Of a stretch of 64,000 nucleotides of DNA, positions 40,934 to 53,566 are shown in pieces. Source of the DNA: Moringa oleifera (lineage: Eukaryota; Streptophyta; Magnoliopsida; Brassicales; Moringaceae). Every line of letters begins with the position of its first letter. Within the stretch, counting starts at the first letter, position 1. Under the pieces are notes generated by a model, which saw nothing but the letters and a program-made list of their open reading frames with translations, made no database searches and had not been told where the DNA came from. Made by a program: the position numbers and the translations under genes. The stretch spans positions 2,730,501 to 2,794,500 of the forward strand of contig JAJFZO010000747.1 in the NCBI GenBank assembly GCA_021397835.1. The letters run 5' to 3'.

Positions 40934-42606
40934 AGATCATCTAATCCCAAAAATGTCGCTTTTCCTTTCAAGTTCTCCTTCTTCGCCAAAGCTCATTTTA
41001 CATATAGGAGGCATGATGTTGTAAATGGAAGTACCTAAAAAATAACATCAAAAGCAGTGTTAACTGCTGTGTACAGTTTCTTGTCTGTTTTACAAAATGC
41101 TTCTTCTAAAAGTTCTTTCACTTGCCATTCTACAGAGACAATCCCCCTGTCAGTTATATGAAAGAAATTGGTGTTTCTTTAATCGCAATGTTGGTTCATG
41201 CTGTTCCTTATTCTTGTTGCCTGTCTGATTTTCTCTACTTCACCTCTTACCTTCCAGGCAGCCTTAGATTGATGTTGCAGGTTGTCTGTATTTACTTGTT
41301 TCTCCATCACCAGTTCACAGGAACCAGAAGAAAACAGAGTGAGTCAAGCCTTTCTGATGAGGCAATACAGTGGATCAAAATTTCATCTGTAGTTGCTGTT
41401 CTAGCATTTCTTAGGAGTGGATGAGGTTTCTGGTTTTTGTTGGATGATGATGATCCTCCCTGATGATAAGAACGGGTTCTTATTATATAATCGGCACAGA
41501 ATGTTTTGGAATTATAAATGCAGACTGGCTGGGCAGTTCCTATCAACTATGTGAACAAATAGAAGAAAATAAGAGAAATCTGCAGTGCTTTTTGTCTTTT
41601 ATTCAGTAATGAGAAGAGAGATTCATCTTGAAAACCCTCTTTTTCCATTTAGAATGACTCGATTAATGGAAGATTATTCGCTTAAAATCAAAACTTTTAT
41701 GACTGCCCTACTCCATTAGTCTTTTTACAATTAAAATGCAATATACATTTATATATATATATATATAATTTAATATTTTTATTATTTTTTAAATAAATAA
41801 ATTTATGTTGTCATAATCAAAATAAATAATATCAGTGTTTTTAACTCTCATGTGAATAACTTTTTCCATTGAATAGCTTCATTTAAAACTAATATAATTT
41901 ATTTATATTATCAAAACAAGTTGTCTTAGTAATAAAAAATTTAAAATTTTATTAAAATAATATTATTTTTTAAAAATTAAAAATTAAAAATTAATTTTAT
42001 TATTTTTTAAAATAATAACATAAATAAAAATATTATAAATTAATTGTTTGATCATGCTTCAATTTTTAGTTTGGTCTTTGACTTTAAATATTTTAAATTG
42101 AATAATTAATTTAATTTTAAAAATATTAAATATTGTAAATTAAATATTATGCTATACTTCACCATCAAATCTCGATGTCAATATGCAATATAGAAGTGTA
42201 AAGTAAGTTTAAATATATATTTGTTTTGATAAAATGTTTGTTTGGGATATAAACAAATTTGTATGATTAAGATTAAAACAAACTATAATTTATTATTAGA
42301 AAACCCTATTTATGATAAATTACCTCTTAACTTAATAATTTAGTGCATCAAGCCATAAATCAGCTTCATTTTTTTCACTATTCATTTTTTCATATTTTGA
42401 ATAATAAACAAAAACGAAGAAAAAAAAAAAAAAACAAAAGAAGAGAAGAAACTAGGTGGGTTTTCACACAGAGGAAAAGAAATCGCTGACAACTAACCCA
42501 GAAGCAGTTAGCACTGGGGACTGAGTTGCTAGTAGCAGCCGTAAGCCCACGAGCATTCTTCGCATAAGGAACCTAGCACTGTCATATAGCTCTATTGCCA
42601 ACTTCA
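40934..42606. other. LUL 3' UTR, spacer and promoter of the CCCH methyltransferase
   Basis: 40934-41640 has normal composition and is at least partly 3' UTR. 41730-42420 is very A+T rich with a (TA)n tract at 41750-41767. 42420-42606 is the likely leader of the next gene. A 100-codon frame at 41122-41424 has no recognised relatives and is not called. Confidence 0.55.
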
Positions 42607-45600
42607 ATGGAATCATCATTCTCGGACAACGGATCCTCTGCAACGAAAACCCTAGATGTAACTCCGGCAAATGGCCAGGATTCCAACGATCAACATCAGC
42701 GCGATGCCGAGGACCAAATCCAACTGTCCGGTGCACAATCCATGGATGATGGCTCTAATCCAGGAGGAGAAAAGCGAAAAAGGGAGGAGGAGGGCCCAGA
42801 ATCCGAGACTCAAGCGTCGTCGGTCCCTACCCTTCATCCTCTTTGGAAGACGAGCCTCTGCTCTTATTTCAGGCGGCATTCGGGGTCCTGCAGCCATGGA
42901 AGCACCTGCAAGTACGCCCACGGCGAGGAGGAGCTCCGGCCCCGCCCCGACAACACGTGGGACCCGACCTCGGAGCGGGCAAAGAAGGCCTTGAAGTTGG
43001 AAGATGACCGGAAGTGTGAGGCGAGGGAAGAAAAGGAGGAGGTTTTGATGACGGAAATGGTGGTTGATGATGATGGTGATGATGGTAGCCTTGATGCTGG
43101 TGGTGGTGACTGCGTCTTGGACCCCGGGCTTAGTAAATGCCTAGTGCATTTACCGAGGAAGTGGGACTCTGGTCATTTGAGGAAGTTTCTCGAGGAGCAC
43201 GTAAGTTGGGTTTTATGGTTTTAGGATTTTGATCTCTCTCTCTCTCTCTCTCTCTCTCTCATGTTTGCTGAATAACATGTGATATCTAGAAGTGGAGGTT
43301 AACATGATAATGAATGGAACTGTTTTGTCATATACATGTCAATTTGTCTCTGTTGTTTAATTTTTATGACTGACAACTTAATCAACTTTGATGTTGCTTT
43401 AATTGTATTCATGGCCAGAATACCCACATTTTTGTATACACTAATTTTTCCAGTTCATATGCATTGTTTCTTCTTCCAGGCAGTTCACTTTAAGTCCGCA
43501 AAGAAAAAGAAAGGCATGCTTGTTGGTTTTGTCAGGTTTGAGAGTACAGAACAATTGAAAAGTGCAATGGAGGTGCTTCTCTTTACTTTTTTCAAACTAT
43601 TTTGGTTTATAAATGTTTGTATGTTTTATGACTGGTATTTGGAAGTTTTATTTAACAGGAATTGGAAGGGAAATCTGCTGGCAACAAGACTATAAAGGTT
43701 GCTGATGTCATTCCCCGAACATATGATAAGAAAATTAAGTCAGCAGTGGATCTCGGTTGCAACACCAAGGAGCCCGCAGTGGCTAGAGAGTTTCTTTCTT
43801 CTAATGCTGCTGAGGATGGTGAGACAAACAGTGATGGTTTGGCAGCACTTGATGATTCAGACTCAAAGGCAAAAAGTGCTCGAGACGTTGTGACTCCTCT
43901 TGCACACATGCCTTATGATGAGCAGTTGGAGCACAAAAAGAACTCTCTACTGCAAATGCTCAAAAAACTTGTTGGCAACACTTCTTCCTTTTCTTTTTCT
44001 TTTCGTTTTTTTGCTATCATATGTAGCATTATGAATTTCTAACTGACCTGTTAAAACTTTTCCTGCCAGACTAGAAATGCACGCAAAGCCTGTCCAAATG
44101 GGGTTTCACTTCCAGAATGGATCCTTAACTCTAGGGAAATAGGTATCTTTTAACATGCTACACTTCTTTAAGGAATAATGCATTTACTTATTACAACGAA
44201 TTGCCAGCTGGATGATGGATTCTGCACCAATTGTTTATCTTTTTTATTGCTCTAGAAATTCATCTGGTACCAGTTTTTGGAACTTTTTTTATATTGGAGT
44301 TAGAATATGAATGGAGGGATTCTCATGACTGCCTTTTTGTTTATCTTAAATCCTGCAGGTGGCCTTCCATGCAAACTAGAGTGTATAATTCAGTCACCCC
44401 TTGTCAATGGCTACCGTAACAAATGTGAATTTTCAGTTGGATATTCCCTACAGGGCAAACCAACTGTGGGATTCATGCTTGGCAACTTTAGGTAATTTGT
44501 TATCTGTAACTACAATATGTTGTTCCTGAAAGTAGCTTTCATCAGCTTTGTTTAGCTAAATGTAAAATCCTTACAGGGAGGGTGTGACAGCAGTTGAAGA
44601 ACCCACGGATTGTCCCAATGTTTCTAGAGTTGCTTGCAAGTATGCGTCAATGTTTCAGGAATTTCTACAAGGCTCCAGCTTCCCAATTTGGAACAGATTT
44701 AAAAATACTGGGTTCTGGCGTCAGTTGACAGTATGTGTTGCTCAATATGTACAGTTTGTAATGCACCTGAAATTCACTTTCATCTCTGTAATTAACATTA
44801 AGTGTTAAAAATGTCTTGTAAAAGGTTCGAGAAGGAAGAAAATCGGGAGAGGTCAATAATGTTGAAAATTTGGAGGCGAATATTTCAGAGGTCATGCTAA
44901 TTGTTCAGGTTTATATCTAGTTAAAATCTTCTTGAGTTGGGGGAAAATGGATAATGTTCAATCTCATTATTATTTTTTGGGGTTTTTTTTACTTATGTTT
45001 ATGTATACTGATCACATAGGTTTGCTCTTCTGGTTTTGATGCTGCGCAAATAACTACTGAATTTGAGAGGCTCACTCAAGCATTTGCAGGAGGAGCTAGA
45101 GCAAGTTCTCCATCTCTGCCCCTAACAGCTTTGGTTATTCAGGTACTCACTCTCTCAGTAAGCAGAAAAGTTAATTTTCCTGTGTCTTCCTTTACTTGTA
45201 TGTTGGACCAACACCTACCCTCAATTGCTCTCTCTTCTTCAGTTGCTTGTCTCAATATCAAGTATTTTCTGCTACAGCTTGATGGTTGAACAACATATTT
45301 TACCAATAGTTTTGAAATGATGATTGGAATATTATTATATGGCTTCTCATATATCTTACTTTTGGTGGTACGTGATATTCTTATTGCATATTGAATTTTA
45401 CATGCCAGTTGATATCTATTGTTATATTTGCTAGCCTGTCAATCTTGTAGCATGTTCCAAGAGCTCTCATGACCCTCCATCTTTATATGAGTTACTAGGT
45501 TCATTTTTTGTAGAGGTTGTTTCCTAGTTGTATTAATTAGATGTTTAACTCTAAGTCCAGTTCTCACCTTTGTAAGATCAATCGAACATTGGTGATCATC

Positions 45601-48600
45601 ATCATGGGAACAGAATTAACACTCTATGACTTCACCTGCTCTGGAAAGAAAGTATACTCATTTTTGTGACCAGTGGATATTTAAGAATCAAGTGCACTGT
45701 TGACATCAAACTATTAGCTCTTTGTATGTAAGCAAAATTATGTTCTTTGTCTATCTGTGTGGCTAATGCACACATTGCCAATTTGCAATGCTTGACCTAC
45801 TAACTGAACAGTCCAGTAGTCAGTTGTAGCACTGGGTCCCAAAATTGAGCCATGTCAAGGATTAACATCGGATGAAAAATTATGGTATATGGATTGGAGC
45901 CATGAAAGCTATGGTAATAATCAGAAAATAACATTTTTTATTGAATGGACTGCAACAACTCAGATTCTCTGTTAGGAATGTTCAGTACTTTGACTCACCA
46001 ACTCAAACCATTTGACACTTTAGACTCCTTGGGCAACTAATGGAATGTCGACATGGATTTGGTTTATTTAATGGTGTGACTTTGTTGCTGTCACTGTTCT
46101 TATGTTGCCATGTTATTTCTGGAAAGTGAGTATTCTTTTAGTTCGTAGTGACAAAACTTTCTCTTCTGTTTTTACTTTCATCAGAAGTTTGCAGTGATGT
46201 AATGCTAATCATTTTTCTACACCCACCCACCCCCCCGGCCCAAAAAAAAAAAAGAAAAAAGAAAATGTAATGCTACTCTGTCTTTGTAGAATTCTATTCA
46301 TTCATATTTTCTGATTAACTAGTAATAATGAGCCTCATGGTGGTTTTCTTTTTCCTTGTTTCTTCATGCAGGATCACCAGGGAATATCTAATGCTGCACC
46401 AGCAGATGCTCCATTGCGCTCGCTACCTATTCCTGTGTCAGAAAGTGGTTCCGAGCAGCAGGCGCCTGGTGATCTTGTGGAAGCTAGAATTCATGATTAC
46501 ATTAACAATCTCCGCTTTAGTATATCACCAACAGCTTTTTTCCAGGTTAGGAGGGCTGTTGCATCTCTGGCTCAACTAGAAAGTTGTAGGCAGTGATGCT
46601 CAAGATTTTGACGAAGTCCAATTACTCTGCAGGTTAACACCTTTGCTGCGGAGAAGCTGTATTCACTTGCTGGGGATTGGGCTGGTCTCTGTTCTGATAC
46701 CTTGCTGTTTGATATTTGCTGTGGTACGGGGACAATTGGACTCACTTTAGCACATCGTGTTGGTATGGTAATAGCCAGCTTCCCAGTTTCAGTTCTTTTT
46801 TTTTTTTTAAATTTTTATTTGTTTCATTTTTGTTTATGTGATTTAGAATTAAGATGTTTAGTACACCATATGGCATAGATTAAACTTGATTGCTAGATAA
46901 AATTTAGACAACTACACTACAAACGGAGATAAATCTGTTAAAGAGTCTTCTTAAATGGGAATACTATGTATTTTGTTCATTTGATTTGGTATATGAAATG
47001 GTAGATTCACTTCCTTCCCCTGAAATGATTAAATTTAATTGTTTTGACCTTATCTTCCAGGTTATTGGTATTGAAATGAATGCTTCTGCAGTCTCAGATG
47101 CTCGTCGGAATGCTGAGATTAATGGCATAAAGAACTGTAGATTTATCTGTTCCAAGGTGGAATTTTTTCCTCCTCTACCTTGATTGTAGAAATTAAATTT
47201 ATTTGGTTTTACCTGGGGTTTGGAACTGAAATAAGATGCTTTTCCTGTTCCTGAAAGCAAGATCAAGAATTTCTTTACTTATCCTTCTGCTCTTTGGGTT
47301 GACAAAAACATTGATCCTTTTTAAATTTATTTCTGTTTCTTTACAGTTGTTCTCTTCTTATTCTTGTATTTAATAACATTTTTTTGGGTGCTATCCATGT
47401 GGAAACAGGCAGAGGATGTGATGGGGTTTCTACTGAAGGAGTACATAAGCGTGCCCCATAAACAAGATGAGCTTTCAAATGGTTCCGGTAGTGGTGACAA
47501 AGAAATATCCATTCCTGAAGAGAAAAGTATCTCTGCTGACAACCTTTCAGATGCAAAAGAGGGCTCAAACCATAAACCCAAAAACACCAAAAATGGTGCT
47601 CAGGGTTCAGAAACTGGTGGGGCAGAACTCCAAAGCCAACATCAAAAGAGTTGCACCTTAGAAGATGAACAATCTTCAGTTCAACAATTTAAAAATGTTG
47701 TAGCTATTGTTGATCCTCCTCGAGTTGGACTTCATCCCACTGTAAGTGGCATGCTCCTTGTGATCTATGCAGCTCTAACAATCTATCAAAATTAACACAC
47801 TTGCCATTCTATTATAATAATTTTTGAGTCCTCAAAAGCCGTTCATTTTTCAGTTATAATATTTGGTTATTCAAGGCAGCTTGTCTTCAATTTGGGGCTT
47901 TCCTTTTAGTTGATTTTTTATAATTTCAATGAAAGTTGTGCTAGATTTTGCTTTGTCAGATTGAGGTAGGTCTTTTTTAGGTTATTTTGATATCTGAAGT
48001 ATCTCCATGTTTAGCATTAGAGTTGAGATTGTAGTTGATAAGATGCATGTGCTAGAAAGTTGAGGGAAGTTTTAACTGTATCTAACATTTTAGTCAGACT
48101 CGTTGTTCCTTTCACATGCCTGCTGTCAGACTTTTAAACTTTCTGGGATATGTTGCTATAAGCTTTTTCCCATTTCTCTCTTATGGCTTTTCTGTTGTGA
48201 AGTTTACCAAGACAAGAAGCTAGTTTATATAGATCTTTAGCATGTCATCTAGAGACCTTAAATGTGTTTTCAATCCTTCAAGCATTATGATAGTGAGATT
48301 TTGACCTCAGCCAATTGCATGATTATGACATTCATGGTATTAGCTGAGCAGACATCGGAACTATAAAGTCTCTGACCATCTATTCTGGAAATCAATTCTA
48401 AATCTCTGGTATTAGTCACAAACAATATGTGCTCTTCATCTCAGAATCATGTATTTCTTTAGACTTCTGCTAAATGTTGACCTTGATCTTCTGCCTGCAG
48501 GTCATGTTTGTATTAGTTCATGTGCTTTTTTAGGGTTTTTTTTCAAAAAAAAAAAAATTAAGTCTTAGATTTTACCTTCCTTTAAAGCATAAAGTGCTTA

Positions 48601-49013
48601 CAACAAATCTTCTTCTCTGAGAATGCAGGTGATCAAAGCTCTAAGAACTCATTCACATCTCCGGAGGCTTGTGTTAGTACCCATTTCGAAAGTTGGACTT
48701 TGTTGCTTTTATCTGTGCTCCTTGTGTCATTATAATTCTAATTCTATCCTATTTACTGCTGTGTAGTTATATTTCCTGCAATCCTGAAACCTTAGTGGCA
48801 AATGCAATTGAGCTTTGCACACCATCTCCTGAAAAAGTTGAGAAAGGGCATAAGAACAACAGGGGATGGAGGAACATGAGCAGTGCTGGTTTAGCAAGGC
48901 ACAGAGCCAAGTCTATGCCCATGTCAGAGCCTTTCAGACCTGTGAAAGCTATGGCTGTCGATCTTTTTCCACATACTCCACATTGTGAATTGGTGATGCT
49001 CCTGGAGAGATAG
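42607..49013 (+). CDS. CCCH zinc-finger tRNA (uracil-5-)-methyltransferase, TRM2/TRMT2A family (C3H24-like)
   Basis: Predicted S-adenosylmethionine-dependent enzyme making m5U54 in the tRNA T-loop. Fourteen exons: 42607-43200, 43480-43572, 43659-43970, 44070-44142, 44359-44491, 44577-44730, 44825-44908, 45020-45142, 46372-46545, 46633-46767, 47061-47156, 47409-47741, 48629-48672, 48767-49013. They join to 864 residues. Domains: a C-X9-C-X5-C-X3-H finger (Cys85, 95, 101, His105); an RRM-like region (about 180-265: CLVHLPRKW, GMLVGFVRF); and the TrmA-type catalytic domain. SAM motif I is DICCGTGTIG (607-616) and the substrate motif is VDPPRVG (about 758-764). The nucleophile Cys787 lies in YISCNPET, and the C-terminal FPHTPHCE supplies the conserved Glu. 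A hydrophilic linker (about 672-745) separates motif I from DPPR. Closest named relative is Arabidopsis zinc-finger CCCH protein 24 (At2g28450, from memory). Confidence 0.93.
43234..43260 (+). repeat. (CT)n microsatellite in intron 1 of the CCCH methyltransferase
   Basis: Uninterrupted CT run of about 13 units starting 34 bases after the exon 1 donor. Confidence 0.9.
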
Positions 49014-52000
49014 GCAGGTCAAGTCTTTCTGGTGATTGAGGATTAATATTATTTATCATGTGGCGATACCCTGATAAAAGCAAGGCTGCAGTAGGTTAGC
49101 TTCTGTAGTATGCCGCACAATGTCTGCCAATTCCATCTGAATTAGCTGAGGTTTTGTCATGTCTAACAACACAAATTCTTAGCAGTACCAACTTCTTCCT
49201 TTGAGCGATTAATTTATGTATTTTGCCTTTTTCAACATTTAAAAGTTTTGGGAGACTGTTGTACTGGGAATCAAGTTCTATAATGAAATTTTCCGATCAT
49301 GAGAAGAATCAGTTCCACTTTTTTTACTCATACTTTTCATTATTTTATTTATGATTCACTTGCCTTAGTTTTCCCCCTGAATCGATGTTTTGTCCGCTAG
49401 CTACCAAAGGAGCATTCTATATTCTGTGTCAGCATTCACCAAGAACATTTAAGCTTTTTGCAGAAAACCCATGTGCTTCACAGGGAGCCGTGGTTGTTGG
49501 GCTTGGCTTTCTATGCAAATCCCAAGTTGTTGGACAAGACGCAAGCCCTCCCAGTAAGTGGATATCCCAAGGAGGGCCACTTATCTGTAGTACAATATGA
49601 TCATCATGATGGACTTGAAATTTGCTGAACTAACACTTGCTTTAGTGGAACTTACTATTGTATTTAAAATGCTTGTCCTTCAAAAGGATTAGATACTATT
49701 ATTTGTCAAGATCTTATGTTTATTATGCTTCTCCTTTTCTTTATCTCATGTCGTTTTCTCTGTTTGGCTGAAATCATGATGTTTTACTTCTTGTTTGTTA
49801 GTGTATAAAGCCAAAGTGTATCATCCTCCAAAATTGGTGCCACAGTCTGTGATCTCCCTGTGCCCTTGACTTGCATCATTGTGATAAGGTACTCCATTAC
49901 CATTACCTTCAAGGTAAATCATACTTGACCTTTCAAAGCTCATTATTAGCTGTCGTTGAGGAACAAAAAGTTTAAATTGCTTTCCCTGATGCTCTTTTAA
50001 TCATTGTCATTCGCACAAGTACAAACTCTTCTTGTTCAAGCTTCCAAGTACTTGAGTTTGCTGTATGAACGGAGGATGCGATGATTCTCTTGAATGAAGT
50101 CTTGGAATGGCAAATTTGCCATTTTGGGTTATATTTCCTTGCCTAACCAGTTTGCCTAACATGACCCACAAGGTCAATCACTGTTCAAGCCTAACTCCCT
50201 TAACCTACCAAACTCTGTTATCAAAGTCAGAAAACTCACCTTCATCAAGCTTTTCCTTCACAACTTGTCTTCTTGTTTCTCTCCTTTTTCACCATCTGGG
50301 TTCTCTCTTTCTCTCTCTATTCGACATGTGGAGAATTCATAGCAATCAAAACCGAGACTTTTTAATATTTTACTTTGTGTGATTTTGATCTGGATTTGGG
50401 TATTAGTCATCTCTTGCTGGGTCCTTGTAATGTGTTACATTATCACCCATTAATCTCAGACAAGATAAAATGATTAGAATACTCCTAAGTGGGTTTTCTT
50501 TCTCTTTTTCCTTTTGGCCCCCAGGTGCTTAGCAGCCATGAGAGTCTCATAAAGTCAATACTCACTTTCTGAAAGTTCCTTCCAGGCACCTTGTCTCTCT
50601 CTGATTGCTAATATTCTTAACAGTAACATCAATCATTACACTTGTCTTTGACACTTTCACTCTTCCAATGTAATACCAAGTTACACAGGCCTTTTAGCCA
50701 TTTGAATTTTAAATTTACAAATTCTTGAGTTTATTACTTTATCTTTCCCTTGTCACTCATCTCCCCCATTAATCACTATAAAATTGTAATTTGATGGGCA
50801 TTTCTCAAAACATTATGTGAGTAATTTTTTAAAATAATACGTATCAAAAGATATGAGTTTTATCAAGAGTAATTTTTTAATTTCATAAATTAGTCTTTTG
50901 ATTTGGATATTTTCATCTTATGAGAATTTGAAATGAGTAATTTTTAAAGGTAATGTTTATAATATTAATCATATAAGTATGAGATCTGTTAACTTATTTG
51001 CATAGTTGGTATGATTTGATTTTTGCCACTAATCAAAGGCTCTATGCATCTTTTCCGAAAGCAAAAGCTGAGGCTACCATTTCTTTTGATACATTAATCA
51101 TCCTTTATGCTTATGGTAAAGTAACATTTATATCTAAATTAATCTTCTTAAATACTTAATTTAAAAAATGAAAACCTTGTCCCATCAAGATCTCAATTAT
51201 CCAAACTCGGCTCCTCTTTGATAAATGAAAGTAGAAAATCACGGGGATGCCTACTTATTCACGGAACCCTTTTAAGTTCATGCTCATTTATGATTGAATT
51301 ATAATATTATATGTCGCACAACTAATTTGATGTGCCAAGACTTTGCGTTAGCAACTTGTACGCAACTAAATGCTCATACTTAGCTAGTTAAGGATTAGAT
51401 TCATTTGAAAATGGACCCTACACTTGGTAAAGTCTCAATTTTTTCTTTTTTGGTAAACAATATGTTGAATTCATTGACTATCTTTCACCCACCAAAAAAA
51501 ATTGAAACTCTAATCACAATTAGGGAACTTCCCGTTGCAAAATTTGCATTGTTTAGGCTTGAATTGTCTGTCATCAAAGATTGAAACTTTATTATTATTT
51601 GAACTATCTTAAGTTTTAAATTATCATTCTTTGTAGCTTTCAAAAGGGTAAATTCTATTAAAGCCTATTGATTCAAGAACATTTGGATAGGCCAATTAAA
51701 GGGAAAAAAAGCATAAAATAGAAAAATTAAGAGAACCCACTTTAACTTATTAAAGATAAATCTTTTTTGGAATTTCAATTCAAAAAAAAAAACAAAGTTA
51801 TGTCTTTATTTTTGAAAATTAATCTTTTTTATAATTATTTAATTAAAAAATGCTTTTTTTTTCTTTTGAAGGAATGGTCTGAAAGTTGAAATGGAAGTGG
51901 CGGGTTATGGTATTTTGATAAAAAAATTTCAGTTTTCTCTAAAGTTAATAATTCTATGTCTAGTCTCACTGGTCATGGCACCAAAACTCGGTGCCACCCT

Positions 52001-53566
52001 TGTCGACACGTGTGGGTGAACTGCTCCACTTGTTCAGTTCGTAGATTACGACAAAACTTAAACACAGTCACCTCTTACCGTATCAGCATGCTCATTTATT
52101 TAAACTTGGTCCGTTTGCCAGTTTGTAGACTATTTTTTACATTAATATTAAAAATTATAAAATTATCAATTTAATTTATCATCAAAAATTTAATATAATT
52201 TTTATTTTTTATTTATATAATTAATGATCATTGTCATAATATTTATTGCATGACCGACATGGTACGTGTCGTGGTACCCTCACTTAACCGACACATTGCA
52301 ACTATCCCTTTAGTGGATAATAATAAGATGATAATTCTTCCAACCATTTTATTTTGTGGAGTAAGAACCTCGAGATATTTATTTTCAATATTTGCTTTAG
52401 AAAATATTTTTTTAATAAAAAAGGGTTGAAAGTGTAAAATAGAATTTATTTTTGTGAATTTTTTGTATTAATAATTAATATAAGATTTGTACCAAATCAT
52501 CTGTCCATATAAATTGACATTGTAGTAAATTTAAATTTTATGAAGTTTTTAATTGTTAAAGGTTGGATTAAAATTATATTATGCATTTGTTTCAATTTAA
52601 TGATGTAAATATTCTTATATTATTATTAATTAATAATTAATTTTTCAAAAAAAAGGCTAAATGTTAATAAGTAATATATATTATTTTTATTTTTTATAAT
52701 TATAATATTTATTTCATTAGAGGAGTTTTTAGTTTAACCAATAATTTATAAGACTTTGAATTCAAGTATCAAAAACAAGCTTAGTGATTTTAAAGATATT
52801 TGAACTTAAATTATATATATATATAAATATCATGAATATATTTTAAAATGATGAAAAATTAATTTTAAAAAATAAATTAGAAATAATTAAAATTTAAAAA
52901 TAAATAATTACAATAAAATATGGATAAAAAACAATAAAATATTTATGTTTATGGAGAGAAATCCTGACGTGTAATTAAATAATATGTAACCATTGTTTCC
53001 ATAATAATCACAGCAAGTAATTATTATGTTTTTAATAATCATTTAATCACATTGTTCAAGCTTAATCCAACCATATATTGAACATGTTATGTCTGGCGAT
53101 GGAGCTTGTTCAATTAATGAAGATGTTGACTGTGATCATGCGTGAGAGAGTTTCTGTGGACAAGCATGGTAGTACACGTTAGCATGCAATCCGTGGTATG
53201 TGTAACAAATATTCTACACCAAATGCCCCTCTGCACATCCGCGGACGCGCGCACTGCGGTGTGTGGCAGTGGCAGTAGGCCAGGGTTTCCACCACCTTTT
53301 GCCATAAATGAGCGTCACGCTGTGAACCTTTTTCCACACACCCTCTTCGTTCCTTAATTGGCCCAATACGATGCTCTTACTCCTTTCCAATCCTTACTTC
53401 TCAACGATTCCCAAGAATAGTGGTCAAGCACCTCTGCGGCATCCCTTTGTCTTGTTCTGCGTATCTCTTTGAGCTTGGAGGGTGGTCTTTCTTTTCCGGG
53501 TGGGTTATTTTGCGTTGTCTGGGGGTTTTGGGTTGTGGGTTTGCTTGATTTCTTTGTTATGAAAGG
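49014..53566. other. 3' UTR, unassigned normal-composition region and A+T-rich spacer
   Basis: 49014-49300 is the probable 3' UTR of the methyltransferase. 49300-50650 has normal composition, yet no frame shows family resemblance or splice-linked partners; it could be a non-coding transcript or an eroded gene. 50800-53000 is A+T rich and empty. 53030-53566 contains the promoter and leader of the RING-CH gene, including a locally GC-rich patch at 53236-53262 (cacatccgcggacgcgcgc) that stands out from its surroundings. Confidence 0.55.

Noticed and set aside
41122..41424. 100-codon forward frame downstream of the LUL-type E3
   Set aside because: No recognised domain, no splice-linked partner, and it lies where the 3' UTR is expected.
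42464..42921. Minus-strand frames of about 90 codons over the CCCH exon 1
   Set aside because: Antisense shadows of the GC-richer first exon of the methyltransferase.
50107..50382. 91-codon Ser/Phe/Leu-rich frame
   Set aside because: Composition of a pyrimidine-rich non-coding tract; no conserved features or neighbouring exons.
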